64,000 nt of DNA from NCBI GenBank assembly GCA_021234155.1, contig JAJEKV010000057.1, positions 7,350,623 through 7,414,622 of the forward strand, written 5' to 3'. Every line of letters starts with the position of its first letter. Position 1 is the first letter of the stretch. A model generated the notes under the pieces. That model was not told where the DNA came from. It did not search any database and worked only from the letters and a program-made list of their open reading frames with translations. This stretch comes from Isoetes taiwanensis. Lineage: Eukaryota; Streptophyta; Lycopodiopsida; Isoetales; Isoetaceae. A program made the position numbers and the translations under genes. Shown piece after piece: positions 20,651 through 32,476 of this stretch.

Positions 20651-23600
20651 AATATTGCAAGTTTGAAAAGATGATAAACGATAATGTCAATAAAAGTTTT
20701 TCACGTTTTTGTTTTAGATGATAAACGATAATGTCAGTAAAAGTTGAGATGTGAATTATTGAGCATTAGTATGAGTATATATTTATATGAACTTTTGATG
20801 TAAGACTGCTCAATCAAAACTGCTAGAGTCGCACTAAATTTTGGTAGTATATATCCGCAACTTCAGCATTATTATGTCTCTAAAAGCATACCACCTGCAA
20901 ACCAAGAAAAGTGCACGTCTACAACCAAACATTGCATGGTAGATCAAATTGTCTTGTCAAAAGAGAAGAACATATGGTCTTAAAGGTTCCATTGTGGAAT
21001 AAACATTCCTGTAAATAAACAACCGATATGCATTGGAAAGCCATTCCTGAAGTATATCATAACATTGAAAAGATGCTCTTCAAACATTGTCTGCGGCACG
21101 TATTTCTTGCAAAATGGTCGAGCATGCATTGTTAAAGTCTATGGTATTGTAGCATCTTAGGAGGTCCTAATGGTACTAATGGTCAAATATTAGGAGGCAG
21201 TAATGCTATTATGATAACTATGATGAAGCCCCCATTCTCATGAGGAGCCATTGAATTTCCACAAGTCTTCTGTAGGAATTAGGTGACATCTTGCTGCTTG
21301 TAACATAAAAAAGGGCATGTCATAAAGGTAAAAACTAAAATTACATATGCAGATCCTCTTGGTGTACATGCGTGATGGGATGATCACCTTGGGGTCGAAC
21401 AAATGATAAGTTAGCTTTTGAAAATATGAAACCTTGCTTAGCAAAATAGGCCACACACACTGAACTGCTAAAATGGCTTTTGCACATAAACAGTACACGT
21501 AATGACCTACATATCACAACATACAAACAATTACATACTTCATGTATGCCCGACCAGAAGCCAACAGATCTTAGCAGCTTCCAAATCCAAAGCTGTGGAG
21601 GACCGCGGGAATCGGCGATTATTGTTGCCCCATGCAAGACCATATTCAGGCATGCCATGTACATACTTACTGCGTTTAGGTGCCAGTGGCAAACCATGAA
21701 CAGGTGAAATGTCTTAAAAATGTTGCTTGTTCATCATTCTCAACACATAGAATTTTATTGACTATAGTCCAAGAGCTAAAGCATCGAACTAAAAAAAAAT
21801 GGAACAGATTTGAAATGGTGGATAGCTGAAGGAATCTACACTGAGATTATTAGCTCATAAATCCAAACATTTCACATACTCAGGACATAGTCTATGAAAT
21901 CGAGGAAATGAGCAAAACAGTAAATTGAAACAGTTATTAACAAATTAAATGTACTCCACTTCTTCAAAGGCAGTTGTATTCTGTTGTTCTATGGCCATAA
22001 TATATGCAATCACAGCACAGCAAAGAACTACACAGACATGAAACTTGCAAGTTTGTACTTGTTGGGCTTTTGTGTGATAAACAGGACTTCAAACTGCCAT
22101 GGTGTTCACCGTCAATGTTCTTGAAATCAACCATCGATCGCTTAAACCGCTTAACTTGATCTGTAGATAGTAATGAACTTGTAAATCAACTGAAAATATA
22201 GGTAGACATATAGAAATAAATCAGCTGAAAATATAGCAACACATATAAGTAGAAATATTGAGAATAATTAGTGCTTTTCAACTAAAATGTTAAATATAAG
22301 CACAAACCTCTTTGTCATTCATTAAAGCCACATCAAAGATAAGATTAATAACAACATTCACCCAAGTTGTTTCCTTGCCCTACAAATACAGGCTGCATAC
22401 ATGTTGATCAAAGATTTGATACATCAGAGCATATACTTGTGTAGAGTTAAATGCCCATAAAGCTCAGCATTTCAAGTTCAAGGTCAAGGAAAGCTAGGAG
22501 GGCTCATACTCTAGAAGCTCACCAAAATAACCTGCCCATTGCTTTGGAAAAAGTGATCCTTCAGAATAGCTCATATAATCTATGTCAATTACGGAAAGAT
22601 AAAAGAATCTCCATGAACCAACATGAGAAAATGAAAGAAAAAAGATGGAACATGCAAGAATTTTGTATGCTTCATGTTGCTCCACGTGAGAACAAAAACT
22701 TTATAAAGAATAACTTAGCCCACAAAAACAGCTCCAGCCACAAACCATCTTTATTTTTTAGTTGTCTATAAGACAAAAAGTGCCTACCACAATGTTGAGA
22801 ATCCATAACATGATCTTTTAGAGAAGTACTGCATCGAGCAGGACAGCATGCTGCCTACAGGGAAGGAAAACAACATTTAAGGACATGCATTAACAATTCT
22901 GGTATCATTGGTATAACAGCAAGAAATTAGAAACATATAACTACATGCTCCTAGCCTGTTGGCAAAATGCACAAAACTTTTATTGTAAATTTCTCATTTA
23001 GATCCCTAGTGCAAATATGAAGACATCTGCATAGGCCTTTGTAGAAGCTAGTTTGAATATAGACTCTAACAGCTTATATAATGTTATTTGGAAGTAGAAT
23101 TATTGAAATGATCTCTTGTTACGTGGACTTCTAATTGCTAGAGATGAATAACTGGAAAAAAGGGACGTAAATTATCTACCTTCGACCAAGGTGTGTCAAG
23201 TCTACTGTTACTTAAGCCATGAACACCAGAAAAGACCTCTTAGGCAGCTAGATCACCATGATATAGACTATGTGACATGTAGCCCATCTTCTGTGAAACA
23301 AAATCTGCTACGAGCAGATTGCATACAATCAAGAGTTTTAATATACATATTTTTCTGTAAATAGACGCAAGGACTTGAGCCAAGAATTAAAATACTTGAG
23401 ATGCCATACCTTGATCTTTGTGGGTGAGCATTCTCCATCTTATGATGAGGCAGCTCATATGCATATGTGCGCTGAGATGGGTGCACAATATAGTGCCAAT
23501 ATATTGATCATGCAGGCTGAAGTATTGTCACAATACATGCTGGAATAGGTGGAGGCAAGAACCTTAATATGCTCTTGAAGCATTTGCCAGATATAGTAGA

Positions 23601-25081
23601 GGATCATGCTATGATGTTTCGATTGTGAAGGCTTAAGACCATTTTGTCTCACCACTTTTAAAGTGTGACGATGATCAGGTCCTCTGGAACAGAGCATTAT
23701 GCTATAGGAATCTCTTGCTAGAATCTATCTAATCTTACAATGACTATAGATGACATGCTTGGAAGGGATTTTCGAATAGAGCATTCTGCTGCAGCAATCT
23801 CTTGCTGGAATCTATCTAATCCTACAATGCATTTAAACTACATGTTTGGATGATTTGTCAAACTTAAGACATGAATATACATGATATTGAGAATGTACAT
23901 GGAAATACAAAAGAAATATACATGAATATACATGAATATTCATGATATGATGTCAACTCAATAGGATTTTCTAGAAGAGCTGGATAATATAAGTTCTTTT
24001 GTTATGGATTGCTGTAATAACGGAAGACCTAGACAATTTAAACTAGAATTCTTTGCCCTGGAGTTATAGTTCCGATCTGTATAGATATTGGCCCTACATA
24101 CATCACTCATAGCCCAGTAAAAGTGAGAAAGGCATAGAAGAGTCTCCATTCTAATTTAAAAGTGAACATTACTATTGCATTGCTATAGAACATAATGGGT
24201 CTCTCTGCACTTTGTTTTTGCCAATATGTTTGTCTTTATTCCCAATAAAAACATGGAACATACGAAGGGAACAGACATAGCTATACAAGCCTCAGGAATG
24301 GCGAATGTAGAAAATTTACACAGTACATCTATCAGCAGAATCATGCTCCATACATGGTCAAAGTAGTGTGTATAGAAGAATATCACTCCCATTAAGACCA
24401 TGAAGCAGTAATAATAGTTTTGTAGCAAACCATAAAACTCTGAACTAACCAGTTAAGATCAAGCCTAAGATACATGAAGAAAAGAAGATTACCTGGAGAC
24501 CGTACCAGATAGGTTCCTTAAGCATTGAAGGGGTTCCTCAAACAGAAAGACATAAGAAAAACACTGCTTCAAAATAGACCAGTTCACAGATTCATCGCTA
24601 TGATCCAAGCCTAAGACCTTGCACGGTGAGTGGATCCATTGGTTACTTGACCATCTTCCATTGCTTGTAATGCCATGGTATGAGTCCAAAACGAATCCTG
24701 AGAAACAAAAGAAAGCACATGCAGAACTAAAATGGCATGGTAGTTCCGGTGAAGGCCTGGCCAAATGTACCTGCAAAGGACGACATAGTTCGGCCCCCAT
24801 AACTCTGCTCACAGCGACCCACCAAACTCCAGGTAAGATTCTCCAGAAAATGTGATCACAGTGATTGTGAGTTTTACCAAAGGGACAGGAGGGAAGGCAG
24901 GTGGAGCATGCCGGACGTAAGCGACCTCATAAGAGAAAATGTAAAAGAATAGATTTCTTTAAGCAAATGCCAAAATATGGCCTAAAAGCAAATGTGGAAG
25001 TATGGCAATAATAGATCTGTAGAATGCTACCTGCGGAAATATGGCCGTAATAGCTACCTGCAAGACAAAAAAAACTAACCT
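20651..25081. other. long stretch without a recognised gene
   Basis: AT-rich. Many short frames exist on both strands, none with a recognisable motif. It could be intron or non-coding transcript of a minus-strand unit whose first exon may be at 25082-25260. Confidence 0.4.
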
Positions 25082-25260
25082 GATTAAGCCGCGTTCAAGC
25101 TATATCTCACAAAGAAGCGGCCACGAAGAAGAAAATCCGACGGAAGCGAGAGAAAAGGTAACCCCAGAGCGGAGAGATTGAGCCGCTCCAATCTCCGTTT
25201 GTATTTTTCTGCCTTTTTCTAATTTTAATAGCGGTCGATCTGCAAATCTGAAGATCTTAC
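25082..25260 (-). other. candidate first (non-coding) exon on the minus strand
   Basis: The minus strand reads a GC-richer leader ending CGGCTTAATCAG followed by a consensus donor GTTAGT and a pyrimidine-rich tract. This resembles a plant 5' UTR exon and intron. Downstream coding exons were not identified, so a non-coding RNA or a decayed gene is possible. Confidence 0.3.
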
Positions 25261-25463
25261 GGGTTAGACCATGCCACATCAAATTCTGCTGACATGTATG
25301 GGCTACGTGGATAGCCTAGAATTGCAAGGAGGGTTGCACGCTTGGTTAGGCTGGCGTGCTAAAAATAAAAAATAAAAATAAAACAAAACAAACAAATGTT
25401 GACTCTCCAATTGCCATTTCTTTTTGTGTCTAAACATAACCAGAAATTGCAAAAGAGTGAATG

Positions 25464-25850
25464 GGAGATAACAAGTCAGATTCTACTATTATTTGAAACC
25501 ATATGGCATTGGAAGTTTCGCCTCTTACCATCTAGTAAAGACATGTGAGATTAGGTTTAAGATTGCTATTACGAAATAGAAGATGGTGTGCTTTTATTTA
25601 TCTTTAGCAATTATCTATTGTGGCTTCTTTTTTTACATTGGATAGAAGAAAATGATGAGTATTGTCTGAGAATTGCTGCCTTCAAAATGCTAGAAAGACA
25701 CCAAATTGCTCGCAACTAAAATAAAAAACTCCGCGGCTAGAACCGAACTAGAAGCCATCAGTTGAATGGAGATTGATTGCTAATCGCATATAATCTCGGT
25801 GTATAATTGGAAAAATATTGAACAAGATGCAGACGCACAATGAGAAAAAA
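25464..25850 (+). repeat. dispersed direct duplication, copy B
   Basis: Diverged second copy of the 19686-20160 repeat, about 5.7 kb downstream in the same orientation. Both ends are conserved (GATAACAAGTCAGATTCTAC; ATAATTGGAAAAATATTGAA), and the middle is shortened. Confidence 0.8.
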
Positions 25851-25878
25851 AACGAAAACGAAAACAAAAACAAAAACA

Positions 25879-25913
<35 letters not shown>

Positions 25914-25917
25914 AAAG
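25843..25917. repeat. AAAACG/AAAAAC hexanucleotide microsatellite
   Basis: About twelve units of AAAACG or AAAAAC. The minus-strand ORF across it reads a long FVFVFV run, a by-product of the repeat. Confidence 0.9.
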
Positions 25918-25934
25918 AAAACCAAAATCAAAAC

Positions 25935-26870
25935 ATTCTGGTGAGAGACTCGTCTAGATGGGAAAACCGGCCGTAGATAGGCATATCTTTCATCACAGCA
26001 GTATATACAAAGTTTGGAATATCCAAGTGGGGTAGCCGACCATAGGAACCTTATCGGAGTACCCCTGAAAAATAACAAGGAACCAAGTCCAGGTAGCATG
26101 TGGAGACGGTGTTGCATTTGGAAGGGCCAAAGAGAGGTGTCATGCGAGGGCTTATCATCGGGATAAAAAACCCTGCCCTTTTGGGTTTTCGAGGAAAACC
26201 CTAATGAGAAACCCTCGCCCGGGGGCTCCGGACCGCCAACCTTGTATAGAGAGGATGCAGCGTAAAAAAGTCCTCGACTCACTGCGCGAAGCAGCTACAA
26301 TGGAGTGAGCCTGCCATAAGTGACAAAAAGGATAAAAAAAGAACCCATTCAGTGTGAGAGAAAAAAAGGATGACTCGATACTTAGAAAATTGTTAACAAG
26401 GTGTCTATGGGAAAATTATAAACGAGAAATCAAAGACCATGTATAAAATGCCCCCCTAAAGAAAAATGAGGAGGGGGACTGGTCACGGGCGCCACGCGAA
26501 ACAAAAAACCTCCCAATGTGGAGGGGTTGTTCATGCGTGCCATGCAATGGAGGGGCTGTTCACGCATGCCACGTGAAAAAACAAATCGTCCTCAGCCGGA
26601 GGGGTTGGTCATGCGCACCACGCGATAGCAAAAAGCTGATAAAAAACCATTACTGAAAATGTATACATGGGAACAAGAGATCGGGAGAGGGGATCAGGGA
26701 GGGAAAAGTGGGCACACGTACATTGCTGTGAGAAGACGCCGATAAGGATGAAGGGAGCAAGATGCATATAAATAGTCTCGTCTCTCCCCAGAATGGCGAT
26801 CCGACGGTGTCGAATCACTGGCATTCTGGTAAGAGACCCGTCTAGATGGGAAAACCGGCCAATCCAAAGA
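25935..26870. repeat. repeat-rich block with duplicated 45-bp motif and 60-bp tandem units
   Basis: A sequence beginning CATTCTGGTGAGAGACTCG at 25935 recurs with few changes at about 26822. Between them, 26467-26630 contains three degenerate tandem units with GGAGGGGTTGTTCATGCG and CCACGCG. No gene recognised. Confidence 0.6.
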
Positions 26871-26881
26871 GAATTTCCCTC

Positions 26882-27507
26882 TTAAAGACCCAGGTGGTGG
26901 GAGAGGGAGAGCTGTTGGTGCAAAGCATGAGCCGAAGGAGAACGCCAATGTCCATGAGTGCGTGCAATCTCATTGTCAACACCACGAGCTGCCACTGCAG
27001 AAGCACCTCCTCGACGACCTGCTTGAGTGCCATAGAGGGAACGGTCTAAGCTGATTGCCGTCAATCAATGCCGCCACCACTGCTGTGCAGTGTAATAAGA
27101 GAGGGGACGATGTGGTCAAGGAGCAAAGGTAGATGAGGGCAAGAAGAGAGGGCATGCCGAATACCTGATTGACGAACTAAAAGAGGTAGCGGCGAGGAGA
27201 CAGGGGAAGGTAGATTGAGGAGTTGGTGAAAAAAGGCAATGGTCGCGGATGCGGAAAGGAGCGAGGATGAGGAGGATTGATTGTCTTGGAGAGATGCAAA
27301 AAAGGCAGCAATAGTAATAGGAGATGCAGGGAGAGAAGGAAGGGACATATGCGAGCACCAGGCGACAAAGCGGCGAAAAGTGGCAGAATACGCACAGAGT
27401 GTAGTAGGCACGCGAGAAGATAGCAGGAATGGCAAGATAGAAAAATACAGGTGCAGTTCACTGAAGGGTACAAGCCAAAAAATGGCTGAAAATAAACAAA
27501 AAGACAT
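26882..27507 (-). pseudogene. tyrosine recombinase relic (SAM-like N-domain joined to catalytic C-terminus)
   Basis: The minus-strand ORF 27507-27061 contains the N-terminal core-binding domain of tyrosine recombinases: TTLCAYSATFRRFVAWC, LPASPITIAAFFASL, ATIAFFHQLLNLPSP. The adjoining frame 27064-26882 contains the end of the catalytic domain: YGTQAGRRGGASAVAARGV, then IARTHGHWRS and HALHQQL. Family proteins have about 150 further residues between these parts, including the first catalytic Arg, so an internal deletion is inferred. In the remaining part the second Arg (GRRGG) and the H/W-type His (GHW) are present. The His usually found in GTH is Gln, and the nucleophilic Tyr position reads His-Gln. 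It cannot be active. The source could be a Crypton- or DIRS-like mobile element. Confidence 0.75.
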
Positions 27508-30500
27508 ATAGTTAGGACATTACTAGAAAAGACAACGAAGAGCAAAGACTGCAACATGTCGACGACAACCAGCAAAAGAAGCAGAAAGATGGGAAAGAAT
27601 GGCCTGGGAAAACTCATCAAAGAACATGGAATCAGGGATAGGTTCTATACGTACAAAATTAAAATTCCTGACATATAAAGTCAAAAAATACGTATTTTTT
27701 AATAAAATACGTATTTAACGTATAAAAACCTCGCCGGTAGGAAAAAAAAATTTCGCGTCTGCGAAAAGCGATGGAAAGCGCGACGGAAATTTTTTCACAG
27801 ACGCTGGCAGTAAAAAAAAACGTCTGACGATTTTTTTTTTTTCGGGGTTGGCGCGCTGACGAAACCTTCTGTTTTAGCGTCTGTGAAAAACTTTCGCGAC
27901 GCTGAACAAGGTTTCAGCGTCTGTTTAAATTTGAAAAAAAAAATATATATATATATATATAAATATAAATATATATAACAGGAAGGAGACGGCTGGAACA
28001 CATGAGATGGATATAACACTGGTGTAGCTTATGATGTTGCACAAGCTCAAAATACTAGAGCTGTGTATTCTCCTTTAATGCTATGGTTGCCTAAATACAA
28101 TGGCACCATGGGTACTAATGTGCATGGGTGGGAACCTCCCCAAAGATTAGATAGGATTGCCTAAAATACAATGGCACCATCAGGTAGTATGGTATTTTTG
28201 AATTTTCACATCATGTTGCTACATGGTTCCTATGGCTTGGTCATGCATTTGATGGTGCCATCATACTAGTCATGATGAGCAGGTTGACCCTTGGCATAAT
28301 TGGGCAAAGGTCTAAAATTGACTGCCTATTTGGTCTTCACAAAGGCTAGTTATGTAAAATGCCATGTTGTTGCCTCGTTAAAAACTATATGGTGACTACA
28401 ACACTATACTGAGTATTTTGGCAACTTTTGCATATGGTAAGGTGCCAATCCTTTTAAAAGCATTAACTTTAGCATTTTCGGAAGGGGCTTTCGTAGCAAA
28501 ATACATAGGAATTGTTTTAAACTAATCACGGTTTTTAGGCATAGCCATTATGGTGAATGTAACCATTCAGCATTTTAAATATGCTAATGTGGCTTGGGGC
28601 ATAAAAATATTTTCTGGCTTCAAAATGTATATATTTCAAACTAATTTGCCTTGGCTTTCCTAGGCATAGCCTTTATGGTAAATGTAACTATTGAGCCTTT
28701 CAATATGTCAATTTGGGTAGGGGGAACGTGAAAAATATTTTCAGGCTTCTAAGTGAAGTTATTGTGTGAATGTAAAACGTATGCTTGACGAAATACGTGA
28801 GAAGCATTAAGCCTAAGATGCATCCATGCTACACAATTTGCCTATGGTTGGATTTTGACTTAAAAATAATGCAATAGTCTTTGTTTCGTGTAAATCGATT
28901 TAGGGCATTAAATCCTATTTCCAGTATGACAGAAAGGTTTTACCTAATGTATGGGCTTAGAACTCAAGGCGTCGCATGAATCGGCTATTTCCTAATGCAG
29001 GGCAAATATCAAAAGAAAAAAATCGACACCAAAGCAGATATGCCGGATTTGGGCCTCACGATTTGGCTTGGCTTTTCATGTCTGAGATCTACAGACATAG
29101 AAATTTCGATTTAGGGCAAGACCGTGACACTTTTTTCATGCTCTATAATGGCCGAAAAGCCATAGCAAGCATCGATTCATGATGAGAATGTTTTATGCCA
29201 GAGCTTGAGCCATGCTATGGTGCGGTTTTGTTTAAACCGGGTTTGCCATAAGTCGGATTCAGGGAACATCTCCCTTTTAGCTTGATCGGCAGTGCTTTTT
29301 ACATGATCCAGATTCAGGATATAAAGTTTGAATCCTGTGTTGGTAGTTTCGCCACGGTTTCAGTGTTGAGACTTCCGGTGTTGGGGTTTTCGGCTGGCTA
29401 CAACAGCATGTGCCTACTTCTAGCTTGTGCCCATGATTACTTATAGTGTAAATTTGGATACATGATAATCTGATTTCGACAAACAACGGGACAAAGGCGG
29501 TATGAAATTTAAATGCAGGGGTAACTAATGCGGCATGGTTAGGAGCTTAAGGATTTCATCATTTAACCGATCAAAAACAATACTCGAGGTTCTTATTTGA
29601 TAGCAAATTTGCATGTGATGTTTTCAAATTCGTGCGGAGAAAATGTTAATAGATTTAAATGCACAAAACTAGTACTTCTTGTTTTACGGCTCATGGTTCT
29701 GTGGAATTATGAAATTCAGCTAGATTTAGTGCAGAACTACTAGCCTGATATTAAATTGTGACAGAGTAGTTGTATGTTCACAATAGTTTAAAAAGAGTTA
29801 TGTACTTAATACTTGAACACTAAAGTTACAAAATTGTGGCACCATGTTTATACACGGATTGCCAATGCATTTTGTGCTAGTGTCTGAAAAGGGCCAATGC
29901 ATATTTGTGCGATCTTTGTTAGGACCAATTCGCTAAAATAAAATATCTTTGCTATCAATGGCCATTACTATTGGTTCGATTAATATATGCTTATGCATAG
30001 AGGCTACTATGTCTGGGCAGATTTCTTTACTATGTCCGGGCAGATTTCTATACTTATAGGGACTTTCTATGCATGGCAAGGACTTCTAGAAACTTCTGTG
30101 ACTTGAAACATGAACATATTGTTATGAAATTTAAAACCATAAGCGCTAAGCTCTTAAGGTTCTGAGATAATTTAAGATTTCAGTTCCTTCTTTTCTTGTT
30201 AACGATGTCTCGGGGCAAGGTTACAATTGGTGATCGATGATAAACCGAGAGACCCAATGTACCTTTTGGCCCTTGCATCGTTCACGGATGCTAACGTTTG
30301 CATGTTTGGGCTGCAGTGCGGGCTCTCTCCTCCAATTGTCAACTTTTTTTGCTTTTAGGGATGTTGTTATCAGGAAAAAGGGTGGAATATCTTCACATAA
30401 AAACTCGAAATATATGCACAGCGATTATGATCACCAAAGATATGTATATTACTAGACTTTCTGGTAAAAGAAAAGGATGTTATCACATTTTTTCACTTTA

Positions 30501-30742
30501 TATTACTACGTTTGTTGCTTTCTAAAGCTATACTTTCAAATATTCTACATGCTAAAGGAAAAAGACTTGGTAATAGGAAAATATTGAACGACCTCAGACA
30601 AATATAGTACTTATTTTGTATTCAGGAAGGACTCATCTGGAATAGGGCCTGGGTAGTGCCAGGACAGAATTTCTCTAGCTTCGGTTAAGTGACCAAGTTA
30701 GGAGTATGACTTTGGTTAGATTAGATCCTAGGCAAAGGAAAG
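27508..30742. other. no gene recognised; palindromes near 27.7-27.9 kb
   Basis: A perfect 18-bp palindrome, AAAAAATACGTATTTTTT, lies at 27683-27700. A TTTTTTCACAGACGC motif at about 27788 is answered by its reverse complement near 27877, suggesting a non-autonomous DNA element. The remaining 2.7 kb shows only short unconnected frames and a small duplicated phrase (AATACAATGGCACCATC) near 28100-28180. Confidence 0.45.

Positions 30743-30770
<28 letters not shown>
30743..30770. repeat. (TA)n microsatellite
   Basis: About 14 TA units directly adjoining the 97-bp direct repeat at the end of retroelement copy 1. Confidence 0.95.
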
Positions 30771-30773
<3 letters not shown>

Positions 30774-30865
30774 TGTCCTGTTCCCCTGGACCAAGCCAAG
30801 ACATCCTAACAGATTTCAATCCGCCAGGACTTATCAGCCACTAGCCATTGACTAGTGAAGCCTTA
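30769..30865. repeat. 97-bp perfect direct repeat, copy 1
   Basis: Identical to 34623-34719 (starts TATCCTGTCCTGTTCCCC, ends GACTAGTGAAGCCTTA). The stop codon of the truncated RT frame is the last three bases of this copy. Confidence 0.97.
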
Positions 30866-32185
30866 AATATTGTTTTTCCAAACTATTTGCATGCTCCCCC
30901 CACCATTGATTTTGTACCAAACATTATTTTTCCTGCTCCCATTTGCCTGATGCTTCCAGACTAATTTCGTAATGTGTGTCATTACATGACATATGCCCTC
31001 CACCCCATCCAATGGGATATTCTCATAGCATTTCGCTATATCTGCTACAAAGACATCGGAGATTTCTGCTGGTATGTTGTTAATCACATCATAAACTGAG
31101 TTAATCATCCACGACCCTTTGATCTTCTTCTTTCTAAACATATTGATTGCAGCCAGCTTTGCCTCAGAGATTGCAGGCCAGATTTCCATGAAAGAGTTTA
31201 GTATTTTGGCTACCAACATAGCTAATTGTGAGAAGATGGAGTCATGTGCATTAGTTATCCATCGATAACTTTGTTTGTGGGCTTTAAAGATACCTAGTAA
31301 ATAGGGTAGATCCAAAGTGTTGAGTTCCCATTTGCCCAGGAACACTTTGATTTGTTTACTACAGATTTCCTGTACCTCTAATATTGTGTTGTCCACTTTG
31401 CAAAAATCATTGCTATCCAGTCTTGATTTAGCCTCTTGCCGTATATGTCTTGGGCATATGAAGGCCGGATTATTATCCGCCTTATCTATCCCTGCTATAT
31501 ACAGTTTATTGTTCAGCCATTCTATGTTTTTGGTAATCTTGCGATCAATGATGTGAAACTTTTTCTTTGTCTGTTTTTCCTTGATGAAGTCCTTGGCCAT
31601 CCTATATGCTGTCCTGATAATTTCCTTTCTGCATCTGTCAACCTTTTGCTTTGGTTCCGAAATCAGGCCAAATCTGTGCACGTGGAAGAATTGGTCCACT
31701 GAAATCTGTATTTCCTTTTTGAACTGCATTAGCGTGAAAGGTTTGTCAGGAATATAGTTTAATCCTGTTCCTAGCCAATTCCTTAGTGCTTTGTTATGCA
31801 CTATATCCAGATCCATGGTCCTGATATGTCCCACTTCTTTGCAAATGTATTTTTGTAACGTGGGATTATTGCACGGACATCCCATTTCCACATCATCTGC
31901 AAACACCTTGCGTGGTTTATATAACATGTTTCTTAGGCTTCCCATAAACTTCCAACCGTATGTGGTTTCCTCACACATTTTTTCTCCCATGCCGCCAAAG
32001 TGTTGACTCATAACCTCCTTAAATACCTTTGTGAACCTAATCTTTTCCACTGCCTTGGAGAAAAAGTTGAAGTGCACAAACTTTTTGCCCTGCTTTTCCT
32101 TGACGGTTATGAGCTTATATCTGCCCTCCGCCATTATAACTAAAGTCCTGGTTTTAGTCTGTGTATTTACAGCAAGAAATCCCAT
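30863..32185 (-). pseudogene. Penelope-type reverse transcriptase, truncated after motif A
   Basis: 440 open residues. The N-terminal part contains SLRNMLYKPRKVF (about 83-95) and LRNWLGTGLNYIPDKPFTL, both also found in copy 2. At 231-247, AGIDKADNNPAFICP resembles the DKxGxxVV block that opens the RT of Penelope elements. LLGIFKAHKQSYRWI (about 296-310) corresponds to KxHK...RPI, and VADIAKCYENIPLDG (380-394) is motif A with catalytic Asp382, close to the telomerase/Penelope form. Motifs B to E, including YxDD, are missing. The frame runs straight into the 97-bp repeat and stops there. The cut is therefore structural, not a point mutation. It shares its frame with ORF B, 291 bases upstream. 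DNA polymerisation is not possible from this copy. Confidence 0.8.
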
Positions 32186-32476
32186 CAGCTATGAATTAAA
32201 ATTATAACTAAACAACTTACCCTGTGTTGTGATACCGTTTTGGTCTTGATTTTGGGATTCGGCGTTTCTCCAGTACCTATTGCTCTTATTTAGGCAAAAA
32301 TGCCTTTCCATTGGTTTCCCTAATTGGGAAACATATCTTAAGCGTGAGCCATGCTCACTTTTGCCCTTGTTTCAAGTTAGTCTTAACAGCTTTTACACAA
32401 TATCCTAAGTTTAAACCCTTTCCTAGATTATGCTAGATTTTATCATGATAGAGCAGTACACTTACATTTTGACGGT
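32186..32476 (-). other. spacer between ORF B and RT ORF
   Basis: ORF B and the RT frame are in the same phase but separated by stops. A consensus donor-like GTAAGTGT lies just after the ORF B stop and another, GTAAGTTG, near 32217. Introns are known in Penelope-like elements, but no splice restores a continuous frame because the TGA precedes the donor. Confidence 0.4.

Noticed and set aside
21238-21697. Minus-strand ORFs of 86-118 aa as a gene
   Set aside because: No motif, no supporting splice structure. Composition is not convincing.
25758-26282. 174-aa minus-strand ORF with an FVFVFV segment
   Set aside because: Generated by the AAAACG/AAAAAC microsatellite. The remainder has no recognisable domain.
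26846-27511. Plus-strand ORFs over the recombinase relic
   Set aside because: Shadows of the minus-strand recombinase frames.
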